Of a stretch of 64,000 nucleotides of DNA, positions 7,793 through 16,740 are shown piece by piece. A program made the position numbers and the translations under genes. How positions within the stretch are numbered: the stretch's first letter is position 1; every line of letters starts with the position of its first letter. Where the stretch lies: assembly GCA_015698305.1 (NCBI GenBank), contig CP048620.1:3060001-3124000 (forward strand). The letters are read 5' to 3'. This DNA comes from Candidatus Nitrohelix vancouverensis (lineage in GTDB: Bacteria > Nitrospinota > Nitrospinia > Nitrospinales > VA-1). Below the pieces are notes generated by a model. That model worked only from the letters and a program-made list of their open reading frames with translations. It did not search any database and had not been told where the DNA came from.

Positions 7793-8722
7793 ATGAACGA
7801 TTCAAATAAATTAACCGCCCCTGTTGACACTTCTAAAATTCTCATTGTCGACGACTCGAACGTTAATCTCGATGTTTTGAGAAAGATACTGGAGAGCGAA
7901 AATTTCTCGGTCTTTGTCGCTCCCTCCGGAACGGTCACGCTCAAAATCGCTCCCGAGGTGCAACCGGATCTGATTCTACTGGATATCATGATGCCCGACA
8001 TTGACGGCTTCGAGACCTGCCAGCGCTTGAAGGAAAATCCACTGACGGCAGATATCCCGATCATTTTTCTCAGCGCGAAATCCGACACGGAAGATATGGT
8101 CAAAGGATTTTCACTTGGCGCCGTGGATTTCATTCAGAAGCCCTTTCAGGGAGAAATCGTCATAGCCCGCGCGAAGACTCATATCAAAGTTAAAAAACTG
8201 ATCGAGCAGATTAAAAGCGCATCGAATAGCGACCCTCTCACCGGTCTCTTGAATCGAAGAGGCATGAACGAAAAACTCGAAGAGGAAATCGCGCGATTTC
8301 AGCGAAACCGCCAGCCATTCTGCCTGTTGCTGGGAGACATTGATTTTTTCAAACGCGTCAACGACGACTACGGTCACGCGATGGGCGATCATGTCTTGAA
8401 GGAAATCGCGCGCATCATGAACCTGCATTCAAGAAAAAACGACTGGATTTCGCGCTGGGGCGGAGAGGAATTTCTAATCTTATTGACCGAAACCCCGCTC
8501 GATGGAGCGATGAAACGGGCTGAAACCTTGAGGAGAGAAGTGGAAAACGCCGTCATTCATTTTGACGATGAAACCATCAAGGTGACAATGAGTCTTGGGG
8601 TGTCGGTGTACAACGACGAGACCAAAAACCTCGACGCTTGCATTCAAACCGCCGACGAATATCTTTATCAAGCCAAAGATAACGGCAGAAATCAGGTCAT
8701 GGGACCCAATCAGGAGTCGTGA
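7793..8722 (+). CDS. Response regulator with GGDEF domain (diguanylate cyclase, PleD-like)
   Basis: A 309-residue cytoplasmic protein. Residues about 14-130 are a complete receiver with D20/D21, phospho-acceptor D64 (LLDIMMPD) and K116 (QKPF). Residues about 145-305 are a GGDEF domain with GGEEF at 223-227. An RxxD product-inhibition site (RKND, 214-217) lies five residues before it. It should make c-di-GMP from two GTP when phosphorylated, with feedback inhibition at the RxxD site. No cognate kinase is adjacent. The start ATG follows an AGGCG at a suitable distance. It converges with the Nfu-like gene, one base away. Confidence 0.95.
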   Translation: MNDSNKLTAPVDTSKILIVDDSNVNLDVLRKILESENFSVFVAPSGTVTLKIAPEVQPDLILLDIMMPDIDGFETCQRLKENPLTADIPIIFLSAKSDTEDMVKGFSLGAVDFIQKPFQGEIVIARAKTHIKVKKLIEQIKSASNSDPLTGLLNRRGMNEKLEEEIARFQRNRQPFCLLLGDIDFFKRVNDDYGHAMGDHVLKEIARIMNLHSRKNDWISRWGGEEFLILLTETPLDGAMKRAETLRREVENAVIHFDDETIKVTMSLGVSVYNDETKNLDACIQTADEYLYQAKDNGRNQVMGPNQES

Positions 8723-8723
8723 T

Positions 8724-9377
8724 CTAAACTGATTTGACTTCCAGAGACATATGGATCTGCTGGCGCAGTTGATCCTGTATGTACTTCAACGTTCCCGTGG
8801 TCGAGGTGGGGCAACTGCCGCAGGCGCCTTGGTAGAGAATTTTGACGGTGTTTCCATCAATCCCCTTCAACTCCACGCCGCCTCCATCCTTGGCCAGATT
8901 CGAACGGATGGAGCGATTCAACACCATCTCCACGGCTTTTAATTTATCTTCCACTGAAAACTTCATGAAATTTTCAACATCCACATCCAGCTTCTCAGCA
9001 ACCACTTCTTCTGGATAAACCTCAACCCACTGATCGATGGTTTTCCATACCTTGTCTTTAAGCGGCCCCCAATAGGATGCGCCTGATTTGGTGACCGTGA
9101 CAAAATTCTGCATGACATAAACGTTCTGGATATCTTCCAGTTCGAAAATTGCCTTGCCCATCGGGTCGCTTTCGCTTTCCGACAAAGTCGAATAAGACTT
9201 GTTTCCCACATCCAGAATCTGCGCGTTCAAAACAAACTGCAATGCATTGGGATTGGGCGTTTCGCGTGTGCGAATCACTTTAATGACCTTGTTCGACGGC
9301 TTGGCGGGTTTCGCCGCTGTCGTTTTAGGCGTTTCGCTTTTCTTTTCCCTTTGCGCAAGAATTTCGCTGAGTTTCAT
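8724..9377 (-). CDS. Nfu-type Fe-S carrier (Nfu_N + NifU C-terminal domain)
   Basis: A 217-residue protein. After a basic, Ala/Lys/Pro-rich linker comes an Nfu N-terminal domain (TRETPNPNALQFVLN), then a NifU C-terminal domain with the cluster-binding CxxC in GACGSCPTS. Family knowledge: Nfu proteins bind a 4Fe-4S cluster between two subunits and hand it to target enzymes. The start at 9377 (MKLSEILAQ) is preferred because AAGG lies about 9 nt upstream and the extra upstream codons look non-coding. It lies 102 nt downstream of cstA on the same strand. It is separate from the SUF operon at 45-51 kb, where a second NifU-like protein is encoded. Confidence 0.9.
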   Translation of the reverse strand: MKLSEILAQREKKSETPKTTAAKPAKPSNKVIKVIRTRETPNPNALQFVLNAQILDVGNKSYSTLSESESDPMGKAIFELEDIQNVYVMQNFVTVTKSGASYWGPLKDKVWKTIDQWVEVYPEEVVAEKLDVDVENFMKFSVEDKLKAVEMVLNRSIRSNLAKDGGGVELKGIDGNTVKILYQGACGSCPTSTTGTLKYIQDQLRQQIHMSLEVKSV

Positions 9378-9479
9378 TTTATAACCTTGGTATTTAGCCT
9401 GGAAAACATCATCATAAACCAATATGAGCGCAATTCCAATCCCTTTGCAAGAGAAACTGTCATGCCCAGGCGACGCCAA

Positions 9480-11186
9480 TCATTCGGCGATACTGGGCGC
9501 GGCTCCCATATCATTCTTACTCTGTAGCGAACGCACTCCCTCTTTGCCGACAAAAAGAGCCAGACCTATCAGCGTCAAGGCCGTCACCCCCAATATCCAG
9601 TTCGGTTCTGGTTGCGTGAAAAACTGATACGCCTGCCAGCCCAAGGCGCCAAGCGTCGTCGCCAACATAAACACCGCAGGAATCAAGGCATAACGGACGG
9701 GTTTTTTAACTGCGATCAGATAGGTTGAAATCACAAACAAGGCGACGGCGGCGATCAGTTGATTGGTCGCGCCGAATATGGGCCAGATTTTCTGCCAGCC
9801 TTCTGTGGAGCCGATCAAATACGCCGCGAAAATAATCACCGCCGTCGCGACGTATTTATTTTGCAAAGGCAGAACCGATTTCCCCACCGACTCCTGAACG
9901 ATGAAGCGGGTGATGCGCGCCGCCGAATCCAGCGTGGTCAAAACAAAGGTATTCAAAGCCAGCACGGCGATCATCGCCGCGAAAGTCAAGCTGATGCCCG
10001 GAATCATCTGGTGCACAATATTTCCAAAACCGTTGCCGTAAGCCAGTATCCAACCGCCCGACTGCAAAGTCTCCCGGAATCCGAGAACGCTCATATCCAC
10101 GCCGCCGGCAACGGGGGCGGTCCAGTACAAACCGCCTCCCACCAGAAGCACCGTCATGACGGCGACCACGCCTTCCGTCAACATTCCGCCGTAGCCGATG
10201 GGACGGCCCTGCGATTCCGTCGACAATTGCTTCGAGGTCGTCCCCCCGGCAACCAGTGAATGAAATCCCGACACCGCGCCGCAGGCCACCAACACAAACA
10301 ACATTGGCCAGACCGGTCCCTGAGCTTCGGACTGCCAGCCGGAAAAGGCCGGGGTATTCAATTCAGGACGCACCCACAGCAGAGCCAGCATCCCCAAAGA
10401 CAACGAGCCAAATAAAATATAGGTCGAAAGATAATCTCGCGGTTGTAACAATATCTGCACCGGCAGGACCGAGGCCACCCCGGCGTAAATCATCAGTATA
10501 ACAAACCAGAACATCAGCGGCGACAATCCCAGCAAACCGGCTTCCGGCAGTTCCACCGGAAATTGAAAACCAATATAAATATTCAGGATCAGCACGCCGA
10601 CGCCTACGCAGGAAGCCAGGCCCAGATGACAATTTTTCCGATAGATGCACCAGCCCAGAATCATGGAAACAGGAATGATGGCAAAGGTCGGGAACACCAT
10701 TTCCGGTTGAGCGATGAGGGTTTTCGCCGCCACCACGCCGAAGACCGCGATCACCAGCAACATGGCCAGCACCAGGAACAGCGCGAACACGGCTTTGGCG
10801 CGGAAGCCCATCGTCGTCTCAGCGATTTCAGCGATCGAACTGCCGCGATTGCGCACCGACACCATGAGCGTCAGATAATCGTGCACCGCTCCGATGAACA
10901 CGTTGCCAATGAGGATCCAAAGCAGAGTCACCGCCCAGCCGAAATGATGCATGGCGATGATCGGCCCGATCACCGGCCCGGCGCCCGCTATGGACGCAAA
11001 ATTATGACCGAACAGAACCAGAGGCTTGCTGGGTACAAAATCAACTCCATCAGACTGGTTATGAGCGGGTGTGTGTTTGCTGTTGTCCGGCTGGATGATG
11101 TCGCGGTCGAGTAACCCCGCGTAAAAACGGTAGCCGACAAAATAGAAGAAAAGGCAGGAAAATATGAGTATAGCGACCGCAAGCAT
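9480..11186 (-). CDS. cstA: CstA-family carbon starvation protein
   Basis: A 568-residue polytopic membrane protein of the CstA family, with roughly 15 hydrophobic helices. Characteristic stretches include GHNFASIAGAGPVIGP, HDYLTLMVSVRNRGSSIAE, GFHSLVAGGTTSKQ and LNTFVLTTLDSAARITRF. Family knowledge: CstA and its relatives import pyruvate or peptides, often under carbon limitation. It is shorter than the E. coli protein (about 700 residues), as in many non-enteric homologues. A minus-strand promoter candidate lies at 11272-11299. Nothing here separates pyruvate from peptide transport. Confidence 0.93.
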   Translation of the reverse strand: MLAVAILIFSCLFFYFVGYRFYAGLLDRDIIQPDNSKHTPAHNQSDGVDFVPSKPLVLFGHNFASIAGAGPVIGPIIAMHHFGWAVTLLWILIGNVFIGAVHDYLTLMVSVRNRGSSIAEIAETTMGFRAKAVFALFLVLAMLLVIAVFGVVAAKTLIAQPEMVFPTFAIIPVSMILGWCIYRKNCHLGLASCVGVGVLILNIYIGFQFPVELPEAGLLGLSPLMFWFVILMIYAGVASVLPVQILLQPRDYLSTYILFGSLSLGMLALLWVRPELNTPAFSGWQSEAQGPVWPMLFVLVACGAVSGFHSLVAGGTTSKQLSTESQGRPIGYGGMLTEGVVAVMTVLLVGGGLYWTAPVAGGVDMSVLGFRETLQSGGWILAYGNGFGNIVHQMIPGISLTFAAMIAVLALNTFVLTTLDSAARITRFIVQESVGKSVLPLQNKYVATAVIIFAAYLIGSTEGWQKIWPIFGATNQLIAAVALFVISTYLIAVKKPVRYALIPAVFMLATTLGALGWQAYQFFTQPEPNWILGVTALTLIGLALFVGKEGVRSLQSKNDMGAAPSIAE

Positions 11187-11271
11187 GTTTCGTATCCGTT
11201 AGCAGATGAAAAAACCGGGCGTCGGTCGGCGATTGACTGCGCGATCCCGCCAGGCATTTGACCTGGGATAT

Positions 11272-11299
11272 TGTATAATCTGAAGGTCGCCGATGACAA
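11272..11299 (-). promoter_or_regulatory. Candidate sigma-70 promoter for cstA
   Basis: On the minus strand TTGTCA (11294-11299) and TATACA (11272-11277) are separated by 16 nt, about 85 nt before the cstA ATG. A small hairpin (CCAGG/CCTGG) lies just downstream in the predicted leader. Confidence 0.4.
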
Positions 11300-11382
11300 A
11301 CAATCTTTGCGCAAATGTATCTACCGAATTTTCCCCTGATAGCAATCGGGGATCATCGCGACGCGATCGCGGAACCCCGGCC

Positions 11383-12669
11383 TTAAAACAACTCTTTCAT
11401 GCGAATGGTCTGCTCGCTTTGCGGTCCGGTGGAAATCATCAGGAACTCGACGCCCAGCATTTTTTTCAAGGCCTCAACATAAGTCTTCGCCTTGGCGGGA
11501 AGATCCTTGTATTCACTGATGCCCTCCGTGCTTTCCTTCCAGCCTTCAAATTCCGTATAAACCGGCTCGCATTTTTCCAGAATTTCGACGTCCGCAGGCA
11601 CTTCATGGATTTCCTGACCGTCATAGCGATAGCTCGTGCAAACCTTCAAAACCTCGAAATCGTCCAGCACGTCAATCTTGGTGAGCGCCAGACCGCTGAT
11701 GCCGTTGAGCTCTACCGCATAACGACCGATCACAGCATCGAACCAGCCGCAACGTCGCGGGCGTCCCGTCGTCGCGCCAAACTCATGCCCGGCCTTGCGC
11801 AACTGCTCGCCTTCCGCATCCAGCAATTCCGTCGGGAACGGGCCTTCGCCAACGCGAGTGGTGTAAGCCTTGATAACGCCAGCGACGTTAGTGATCAGCG
11901 TTGGGGGAATGCCGAGTCCCGTACAGGCGCCGCCTGAGGTTGAATTGGAGGACGTGACAAAAGGATAGGTTCCGTGATCCACATCCAGCATGGTTCCCTG
12001 CGCGCCTTCGCACAGTATCTTCTTTCCCAATTTGACCTGATCTCTTAAAAAAACATGCGTGTTGACCAGTCGATCCAGTATCGTCGCGCGTGCGGTGAGC
12101 AGTTTCTCGAACATCTCGTCGAACGCGGGCAGATCGTAGTCGAACAGACTTTTCATGATGGTCTTTTTTTCCTCATGATTGGCCTTCACCATGCGTCGCA
12201 ATCGGTTTTCGTCTTGCAAATCGCAAGTGCGAACCCCGGCCCGGGCGATCTTGTCAGAGTAAGAGGGGCCGATGCCTCGTCCCGTCGTCCCGATCTTCTG
12301 ATACTTCGCATCGTTTTCGCGGCTGGTGTCGGAACAACAATGGTAAGGAAGGATGATATTGGCCCGGTCGGAAATCAGCAGGCGGTCCGAAAAATCTATC
12401 TCGGCTCCTTTTAACTGTTCCATTTCGTCCATCAAGGCCTGCGGGTCGATGACCACGCCATTGCCAATCACGCAGATCTTGTCCTTGTGGAAGATGCCGG
12501 ATGGGATCAGATGCAGGACATACTGGGCGCCACCGTGAAAAATAGTGTGACCGGCATTGTGTCCACCCTGATAACGCGCAACAATATCCGCCTGCTCCGC
12601 AAGTATATCGACGATCTTTCCTTTTCCTTCGTCACCCCACTGCATTCCAGCAACCACCGCAATAGACAT
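11383..12669 (-). CDS. purA: Adenylosuccinate synthetase
   Basis: A 428-residue cytoplasmic enzyme that joins IMP and aspartate using GTP to give adenylosuccinate, the first committed step to AMP. The sequence is full length. It has the N-terminal GTP-binding WGDEGKGK, the GHNAGHT loop, the IMP-binding GTTGRGIGPSY and the conserved CGWFDAVIGRY segment. It is transcribed on its own or with upstream genes, behind a strong promoter candidate at 12790-12818 and a leader of about 115 nt. No other purine gene is adjacent. Confidence 0.98.
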   Translation of the reverse strand: MSIAVVAGMQWGDEGKGKIVDILAEQADIVARYQGGHNAGHTIFHGGAQYVLHLIPSGIFHKDKICVIGNGVVIDPQALMDEMEQLKGAEIDFSDRLLISDRANIILPYHCCSDTSRENDAKYQKIGTTGRGIGPSYSDKIARAGVRTCDLQDENRLRRMVKANHEEKKTIMKSLFDYDLPAFDEMFEKLLTARATILDRLVNTHVFLRDQVKLGKKILCEGAQGTMLDVDHGTYPFVTSSNSTSGGACTGLGIPPTLITNVAGVIKAYTTRVGEGPFPTELLDAEGEQLRKAGHEFGATTGRPRRCGWFDAVIGRYAVELNGISGLALTKIDVLDDFEVLKVCTSYRYDGQEIHEVPADVEILEKCEPVYTEFEGWKESTEGISEYKDLPAKAKTYVEALKKMLGVEFLMISTGPQSEQTIRMKELF

Positions 12670-12989
12670 AGTCTTCTTTCTAATCCCAAAATGGACGTTG
12701 TTTGATTTCTTGAAAATTTAATATGGATTTGAAAACGCTACAGGCTCGCAGGTTCTTCAAGGCGACGGCTATTCTTCATCCGGTTGCGCATTATGCGTTT
12801 GGCGCAAGGGAATGTCAAGCCAGCGAGCCCGCATCCCGAACCGCCGTTTTCATAATGAAGTTCTAACAATATCGAATCATGGGCGTTAACGGGAGGGACA
12901 GCGCCATTGAGCTTCGGTCAAGGGCGCATCCATATCGCCTTAAAGGATTTTCTTTCAAGATGATACACCCCTGGCAACCGCGAAGAGGT
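12670..12989. other. Intergenic region upstream of purA
   Basis: This 320-nt spacer holds the purA promoter candidate (12790-12818) and its leader. I found no gene on either strand and no tRNA. The sequence TTGCGC...GCGCAA (12784-12807) forms a short inverted repeat around the -10 region and could be an operator. Confidence 0.5.
12790..12818 (-). promoter_or_regulatory. Strong sigma-70 promoter candidate for purA
   Basis: On the minus strand a perfect TTGACA (12813-12818) and CATAAT (12790-12795, five of six matches) are spaced by 17 nt. Transcription would start near 12783, leaving a leader of about 115 nt before the purA ATG. Confidence 0.65.
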
Positions 12990-13391
12990 CTACTGATCCA
13001 TCAATTGCGACGCAATGGACCTTGGCGAAATTTGCGGCCCCAGACCGATGCCCGGACACTCCTCCGCAGTCGAACTCCAGCGAGCTCTTGTCGTCATATT
13101 CTCAGGCCAGAAGGGAAAGGTGCGACATTGCTTCGGTTTCGCCGGGTGAATGGCGCATCCGCTGGACGACAAAAATGCGCAGGGGCGATCCGTTTCCACT
13201 TCCAGCAACCAGACATCGTTCTCGCATTTTAAATACTGGTCCTTGAACGCATGCGCCTTGATGGACAAAAATTTCGATGCGTTCTCGATATCTTCCTTGT
13301 CAAAATAGACAACGCCCGGTTTGGAGCAACACTGGAAACAATCCGTTTTGCATTCAAATTTTACGACCTCTTTTTCCCACCAGAGAGCCAT
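12990..13391 (-). CDS. YkgJ-type cysteine-cluster protein
   Basis: A 133-residue protein with the CxxxCxxCC pattern of the YkgJ/UPF0153 zinc- or iron-chelating family (CKTDCFQCC near residue 14). Two further cysteines follow in GCAIHPAKPKQCRTFPFW, and another near ECPG. These ligands probably hold a metal or Fe-S centre; the biochemical role of the family is not established. It lies 3 nt downstream of proB on the same strand, so it is almost certainly co-transcribed with it. I see no functional link to proline synthesis. Confidence 0.85.
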   Translation of the reverse strand: MALWWEKEVVKFECKTDCFQCCSKPGVVYFDKEDIENASKFLSIKAHAFKDQYLKCENDVWLLEVETDRPCAFLSSSGCAIHPAKPKQCRTFPFWPENMTTRARWSSTAEECPGIGLGPQISPRSIASQLMDQ

Positions 13392-13394
13392 GCC

Positions 13395-14564
13395 TCACTC
13401 CAGCAATGCGAGGTCGTCGCGATGCACCACCTCTTCGTAAAAATTGTCCCCCAGTTTCTGTCGAATATCCGCAGTCTTTTTTCCCTTGATCTCATTCAGG
13501 TCGCGCGTGCTGTAATTCACCAGACCGCGAGCGATTTCCACATTGCTCTCATTGACGATGCTGACGGAATTGCCAAACTCGAAACTGCCTTCCACGCGAA
13601 CCACTCCGGCGGGAAGCAGGCTCTTGTTTTTCTGCAACAAGGCCCCTTCGGCGCCTGCGTCTACAAAAATCCGCCCCTGCGGTTTCAGCGTGTGGGCGAT
13701 CCAGTGCTTGCGGTTGCCGATCTTGCGACGGTCGGACCAGAACAGGGTTCCGACCTCTTCGCCCTTGAAAAATTTATCCAGTATTTTTTTATCCAGACCG
13801 TTCAGCAGGAAGGTGGGGATGCCCGAACTCATGGTCTTCTTCGCCGCCAGCACCTTGGTGTACATGCCGCCAACCGCAAGGCGATTGGATGTTTTCCCCG
13901 CCAGTTTTTCCACATCCTCCGTCACCCGGTCGACCTGCGAAATCAATTCCGGCGGCGCTTCGCCTTTCGGCGTTTTCATCATCGGATTGCGCGTGTACAG
14001 ACCTTCCACATCGGAGAGGATGATTAGGGCCTGAGCGTCCACCAGACAGGCGACGGTCGCCGACAAGGTGTCGTTGTCGCCGATCTTGATCTCGTCCACG
14101 GTGACCGTATCATTTTCGTTGATGATGGGAACCGCCCCATAGCGTATGAGCGTTTCAATGGTGTGCTTGGCGTTGAGGTAACGTCTGCGATTTCCCAGAT
14201 CGTCGTGGCTCAGCAGAATCTGCGCCACCTTCATGCCCTGCTTTTCCAGTTTTTTCTCGTAGGTGTGCATCAGGAAACTTTGACCGATCGCCGCGCAAGC
14301 CTGCTTTTCTGGAATGGTCAGGTTCGCTCGCGCCAGTCCCAGTCGCTCCCGACCCGCCATGATGGCGCCGGAAGAAACCAGCACCGTCTCGCAGTTTTTT
14401 CCTGCGATCATCTTGATCTTGCGCGCGTAGTGCAGAACCATCTCGGGACTGAGCCCGCGCGTCAATCCCTTGCCCGGTTCCTGGTGAGAGATCACGCTAC
14501 TGCCGATCTTGATGACCACCCGCTTCAAATTATTTAAGATATACCGACGCGTTTCGCTGGACAT
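13395..14564 (-). CDS. proB: Glutamate 5-kinase with PUA domain
   Basis: A 389-residue enzyme that phosphorylates glutamate, the first step of proline synthesis. It has an amino-acid-kinase fold (VIKIGSSVISHQEPG, LVSSGAIMAGRERLG, INENDTV, KIGDNDTLSA) and a C-terminal PUA domain from about residue 290, the usual bacterial architecture. Proline feedback at this enzyme is family knowledge. The last enzyme of the pathway, ProC, is encoded at 53.9 kb; ProA is not in the window. An extended -10-like TGTTATAGA lies in the 72-nt upstream gap. Confidence 0.97.
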   Translation of the reverse strand: MSSETRRYILNNLKRVVIKIGSSVISHQEPGKGLTRGLSPEMVLHYARKIKMIAGKNCETVLVSSGAIMAGRERLGLARANLTIPEKQACAAIGQSFLMHTYEKKLEKQGMKVAQILLSHDDLGNRRRYLNAKHTIETLIRYGAVPIINENDTVTVDEIKIGDNDTLSATVACLVDAQALIILSDVEGLYTRNPMMKTPKGEAPPELISQVDRVTEDVEKLAGKTSNRLAVGGMYTKVLAAKKTMSSGIPTFLLNGLDKKILDKFFKGEEVGTLFWSDRRKIGNRKHWIAHTLKPQGRIFVDAGAEGALLQKNKSLLPAGVVRVEGSFEFGNSVSIVNESNVEIARGLVNYSTRDLNEIKGKKTADIRQKLGDNFYEEVVHRDDLALLE

Positions 14565-14636
14565 GAATGACTGAAAAATTCCTGAAAAGATAATTTAATG
14601 AAACGTTCAATCTATAACAGAATGCGCCCTGCTTGG

Positions 14637-15470
14637 CTAAAGTTTTTTAGCCGCCGCCAGCGCGCCGACGATGAAGCGGTCCCATTGCCTGAGGTATTCG
14701 CCGGTATTCACGAAATAGGTGTCGTTGTGTCCCGCGCCTTCGATGGCATAGAATTCTTTAGGCTCTTTCGCCGCTGAATACAAACGCTGTCCCATGGAGA
14801 AAGGAACGATTTCATCCTGCGAACCGTGCGCGATGAGTTTGGGAAGGGTCAAGCGGGGAATCTTTTCCAGCGAATTCATTTTCGACTGAATCGCCCATCC
14901 CAGAGAAAAGAGGGGGAACATTTCTCGCGCCATGTCGCTCGCCGAAGTGAAACCAGACTCGACAATGAGACCCGCCGCCGGATTGTGCAGGGCCGTTTCC
15001 ACCGCGCAAGCGGCGCCCAGCGAACGACCGAATAAAATCAACCACTCCGGCACAATATTCCGAACCTTCACAAGATAGTCGTAGGCGGCCTGCGAATCCG
15101 CATACAAACCCATCTCGTCCGGCTTGCCCTCGCTTTTCCCGTAACCGCGATAATCAAAGATGAAAATATTCAAGCGAAGCGCTTGCAGTTTTTGGATATT
15201 ATCCAAACGGTGGGTGATGTTGCCTGCATTGCCGTGAAACCACAGCAAGGTCGCCTTAGCTTCCGGGACGGGGAAAAACCAGCCATGCAATTGCGGACCG
15301 CCGGGCGCGCTGAACGAGACTTCCTCCGATTGCAATCCGTAGGATTGCGGATTCCAGTTCCCGACAGGGTGACGCATCGGGTGATAGACCAGAGACGATT
15401 CGAAACCAACCAGCGTCAGGGCGAAAACAAACACGGCCCCCACTCCCCATCCAAGCAATCCCAGCATCAC
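14637..15470 (-). CDS. Membrane-anchored alpha/beta hydrolase (Bem46/FrsA-like)
   Basis: A 277-residue protein with one N-terminal hydrophobic segment (residues about 2-25) followed by an alpha/beta-hydrolase fold. Visible elements are the oxyanion-side LLWFHGNAGN, the nucleophile motif GRSLGAA with Ser at its centre, the acid in HGSQDEIVPF, and the histidine in GAGHNDTY. The pattern fits the Bem46/ABHD13-like group of serine hydrolases, probably facing the periplasm or tethered to the membrane. Its substrate is unknown. It is upstream of proB on the same strand, 72 nt away. Confidence 0.88.
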   Translation of the reverse strand: MMLGLLGWGVGAVFVFALTLVGFESSLVYHPMRHPVGNWNPQSYGLQSEEVSFSAPGGPQLHGWFFPVPEAKATLLWFHGNAGNITHRLDNIQKLQALRLNIFIFDYRGYGKSEGKPDEMGLYADSQAAYDYLVKVRNIVPEWLILFGRSLGAACAVETALHNPAAGLIVESGFTSASDMAREMFPLFSLGWAIQSKMNSLEKIPRLTLPKLIAHGSQDEIVPFSMGQRLYSAAKEPKEFYAIEGAGHNDTYFVNTGEYLRQWDRFIVGALAAAKKL

Positions 15471-15544
15471 CGCCCCCGCTTTCCCGAATCAAAAATTTAA
15501 CGGCAACGTCCGCCCCTATAAAAATTTCACCCGCGCCTTAAAGA

Positions 15545-16087
15545 TCATTCAAAAATTTTCGTGGGCTTGCCGTCCAGACTTTTCACATTGTTCTTTTCCC
15601 AATATTTGATAACGCCGTCGTCGCCGATCTTATTCGTCCAATAGATCAGATCGTCGCGATCCCCGACATACTCGAAAAGCGGCACCGCAAAACCGCAGGA
15701 AGTCTGAACAAGATCGACGTCGAGCAGGAAAATCTGACGCGAGCCCGGGTACTCGGGAAAGAGGTCCTTCCATTCCGCCCACTCGTCGTCTCGTGACTGG
15801 ATCATACGCGCCGTGCCGTAGGCCCGCAGGATCATCGGATCGCCCTCCATCGAACAAAACATCAGCGTCATACGCGGTATCTCCAGCACATGCGCCGCGG
15901 TCTCGTTGCCGCTCCCCGTCAGATTGAGCCAGGCGATGCGATTGGCGTCTATGATGCGCAAGCTGTCCAGTCCTTTGGGCGAAACATTGACTCGCCCCTC
16001 CCGATCCGCCGTGCCCACAAAAAACAGTTTCTGCTTGAGAATGAATGCCTGTAGCTTCTCGTCCAGTTGCGTGTAAAGTTTACTCAA
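15545..16087 (-). CDS. Pyridoxamine 5'-phosphate oxidase-like flavin-binding protein
   Basis: A 180-residue split-barrel protein of the PPOX superfamily. The N-terminal part matches the family pattern (FFVGTADREGRVNVSPKG, then IAWLNLTGSGNETAAHVLE), which typically binds FMN or F420. Small members of this group are usually of unknown substrate, so I do not claim vitamin B6 metabolism. A strong GAGGAG sits about 6 nt before the ATG at 16087. It is divergent from the gene at 16299 and about 75 nt upstream of the hydrolase gene. Confidence 0.88.
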   Translation of the reverse strand: MSKLYTQLDEKLQAFILKQKLFFVGTADREGRVNVSPKGLDSLRIIDANRIAWLNLTGSGNETAAHVLEIPRMTLMFCSMEGDPMILRAYGTARMIQSRDDEWAEWKDLFPEYPGSRQIFLLDVDLVQTSCGFAVPLFEYVGDRDDLIYWTNKIGDDGVIKYWEKNNVKSLDGKPTKIFE

Positions 16088-16148
16088 TGCCTGCTCCTCG
16101 ATGATTCGTTGGTCTCTTTATCAACCGGCAGACCCAATACGCCCGCCG

Positions 16149-16160
16149 TTCATTAATGAA
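16149..16160. promoter_or_regulatory. Perfect 12-nt palindrome in a divergent intergenic region
   Basis: TTCATTAATGAA lies between the divergent PPOX and degenerate-receiver genes, about 60 nt from the PPOX start. It has the size of an operator, but a palindrome of this length can occur by chance. Confidence 0.25.
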
Positions 16161-16298
16161 TCCATATTACTATAGTTCGATGCGCAGAATCTCTTGCTAT
16201 CTCTCCTGGATGTTTCATGCCATCCAGACCGCCGCGACGCATAAAGTCCCTTCTTTGCCGTTTCAACAGAACCCGATTGGCGCTAAACTGTCGCCATT

Positions 16299-16724
16299 AT
16301 GAAACTCACTGAACAAACCTTCAAAACCGTATTCATCGTCGACCCGCAAAAAGGCGAGCGCATCCATCTCGCCAAGCAGATCAAGCAGGAACATTTGTTT
16401 TTGATGACCTTCACCACCATGCCGGACTGCATCAACCAGACCAAACACATGCCTTTTGACTTGCTCATCTTTGTCCTGCGCGCGGGAAAAACCGAGATCA
16501 AACATTTGATCAACATGAAAAAGAAATTCCGCGACCGGCATTTCATATTGTCCCCGGCCTCGGACGCGCCGGCGGTTTCTTTGGACGAATTACGCGAAAA
16601 GGGATTCGACTCGGTCCACATTTCCAGCGAGATGGAACGGACGCGGGAACTGTGCTACAACCTCTTGTGGCCGGGCAACCGCCCGCCCAACCGCGAATTG
16701 AGCGATCCCCTTGCCAACTTATAA
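16299..16724 (+). CDS. Small protein resembling a phosphorylation-deficient receiver domain
   Basis: A 141-residue cytoplasmic protein whose secondary-structure pattern follows a CheY-like fold: strand TVFIVDP, helix, strand FLMTFTT, helix, strand FDLLIFVLRA, helix, strand HFILSP and a final strand near SVHISS. The position of the phospho-acceptor Asp appears to be Val (LIFVLRA), and the late lysine is missing, so it cannot be a conventional response regulator. It ends 16 nt before kdsA on the same strand and is probably co-transcribed with it. The family assignment rests on pattern only. Confidence 0.6.
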   Translation: MKLTEQTFKTVFIVDPQKGERIHLAKQIKQEHLFLMTFTTMPDCINQTKHMPFDLLIFVLRAGKTEIKHLINMKKKFRDRHFILSPASDAPAVSLDELREKGFDSVHISSEMERTRELCYNLLWPGNRPPNRELSDPLANL

Positions 16725-16740
16725 ATAGAAACGAATCGTC

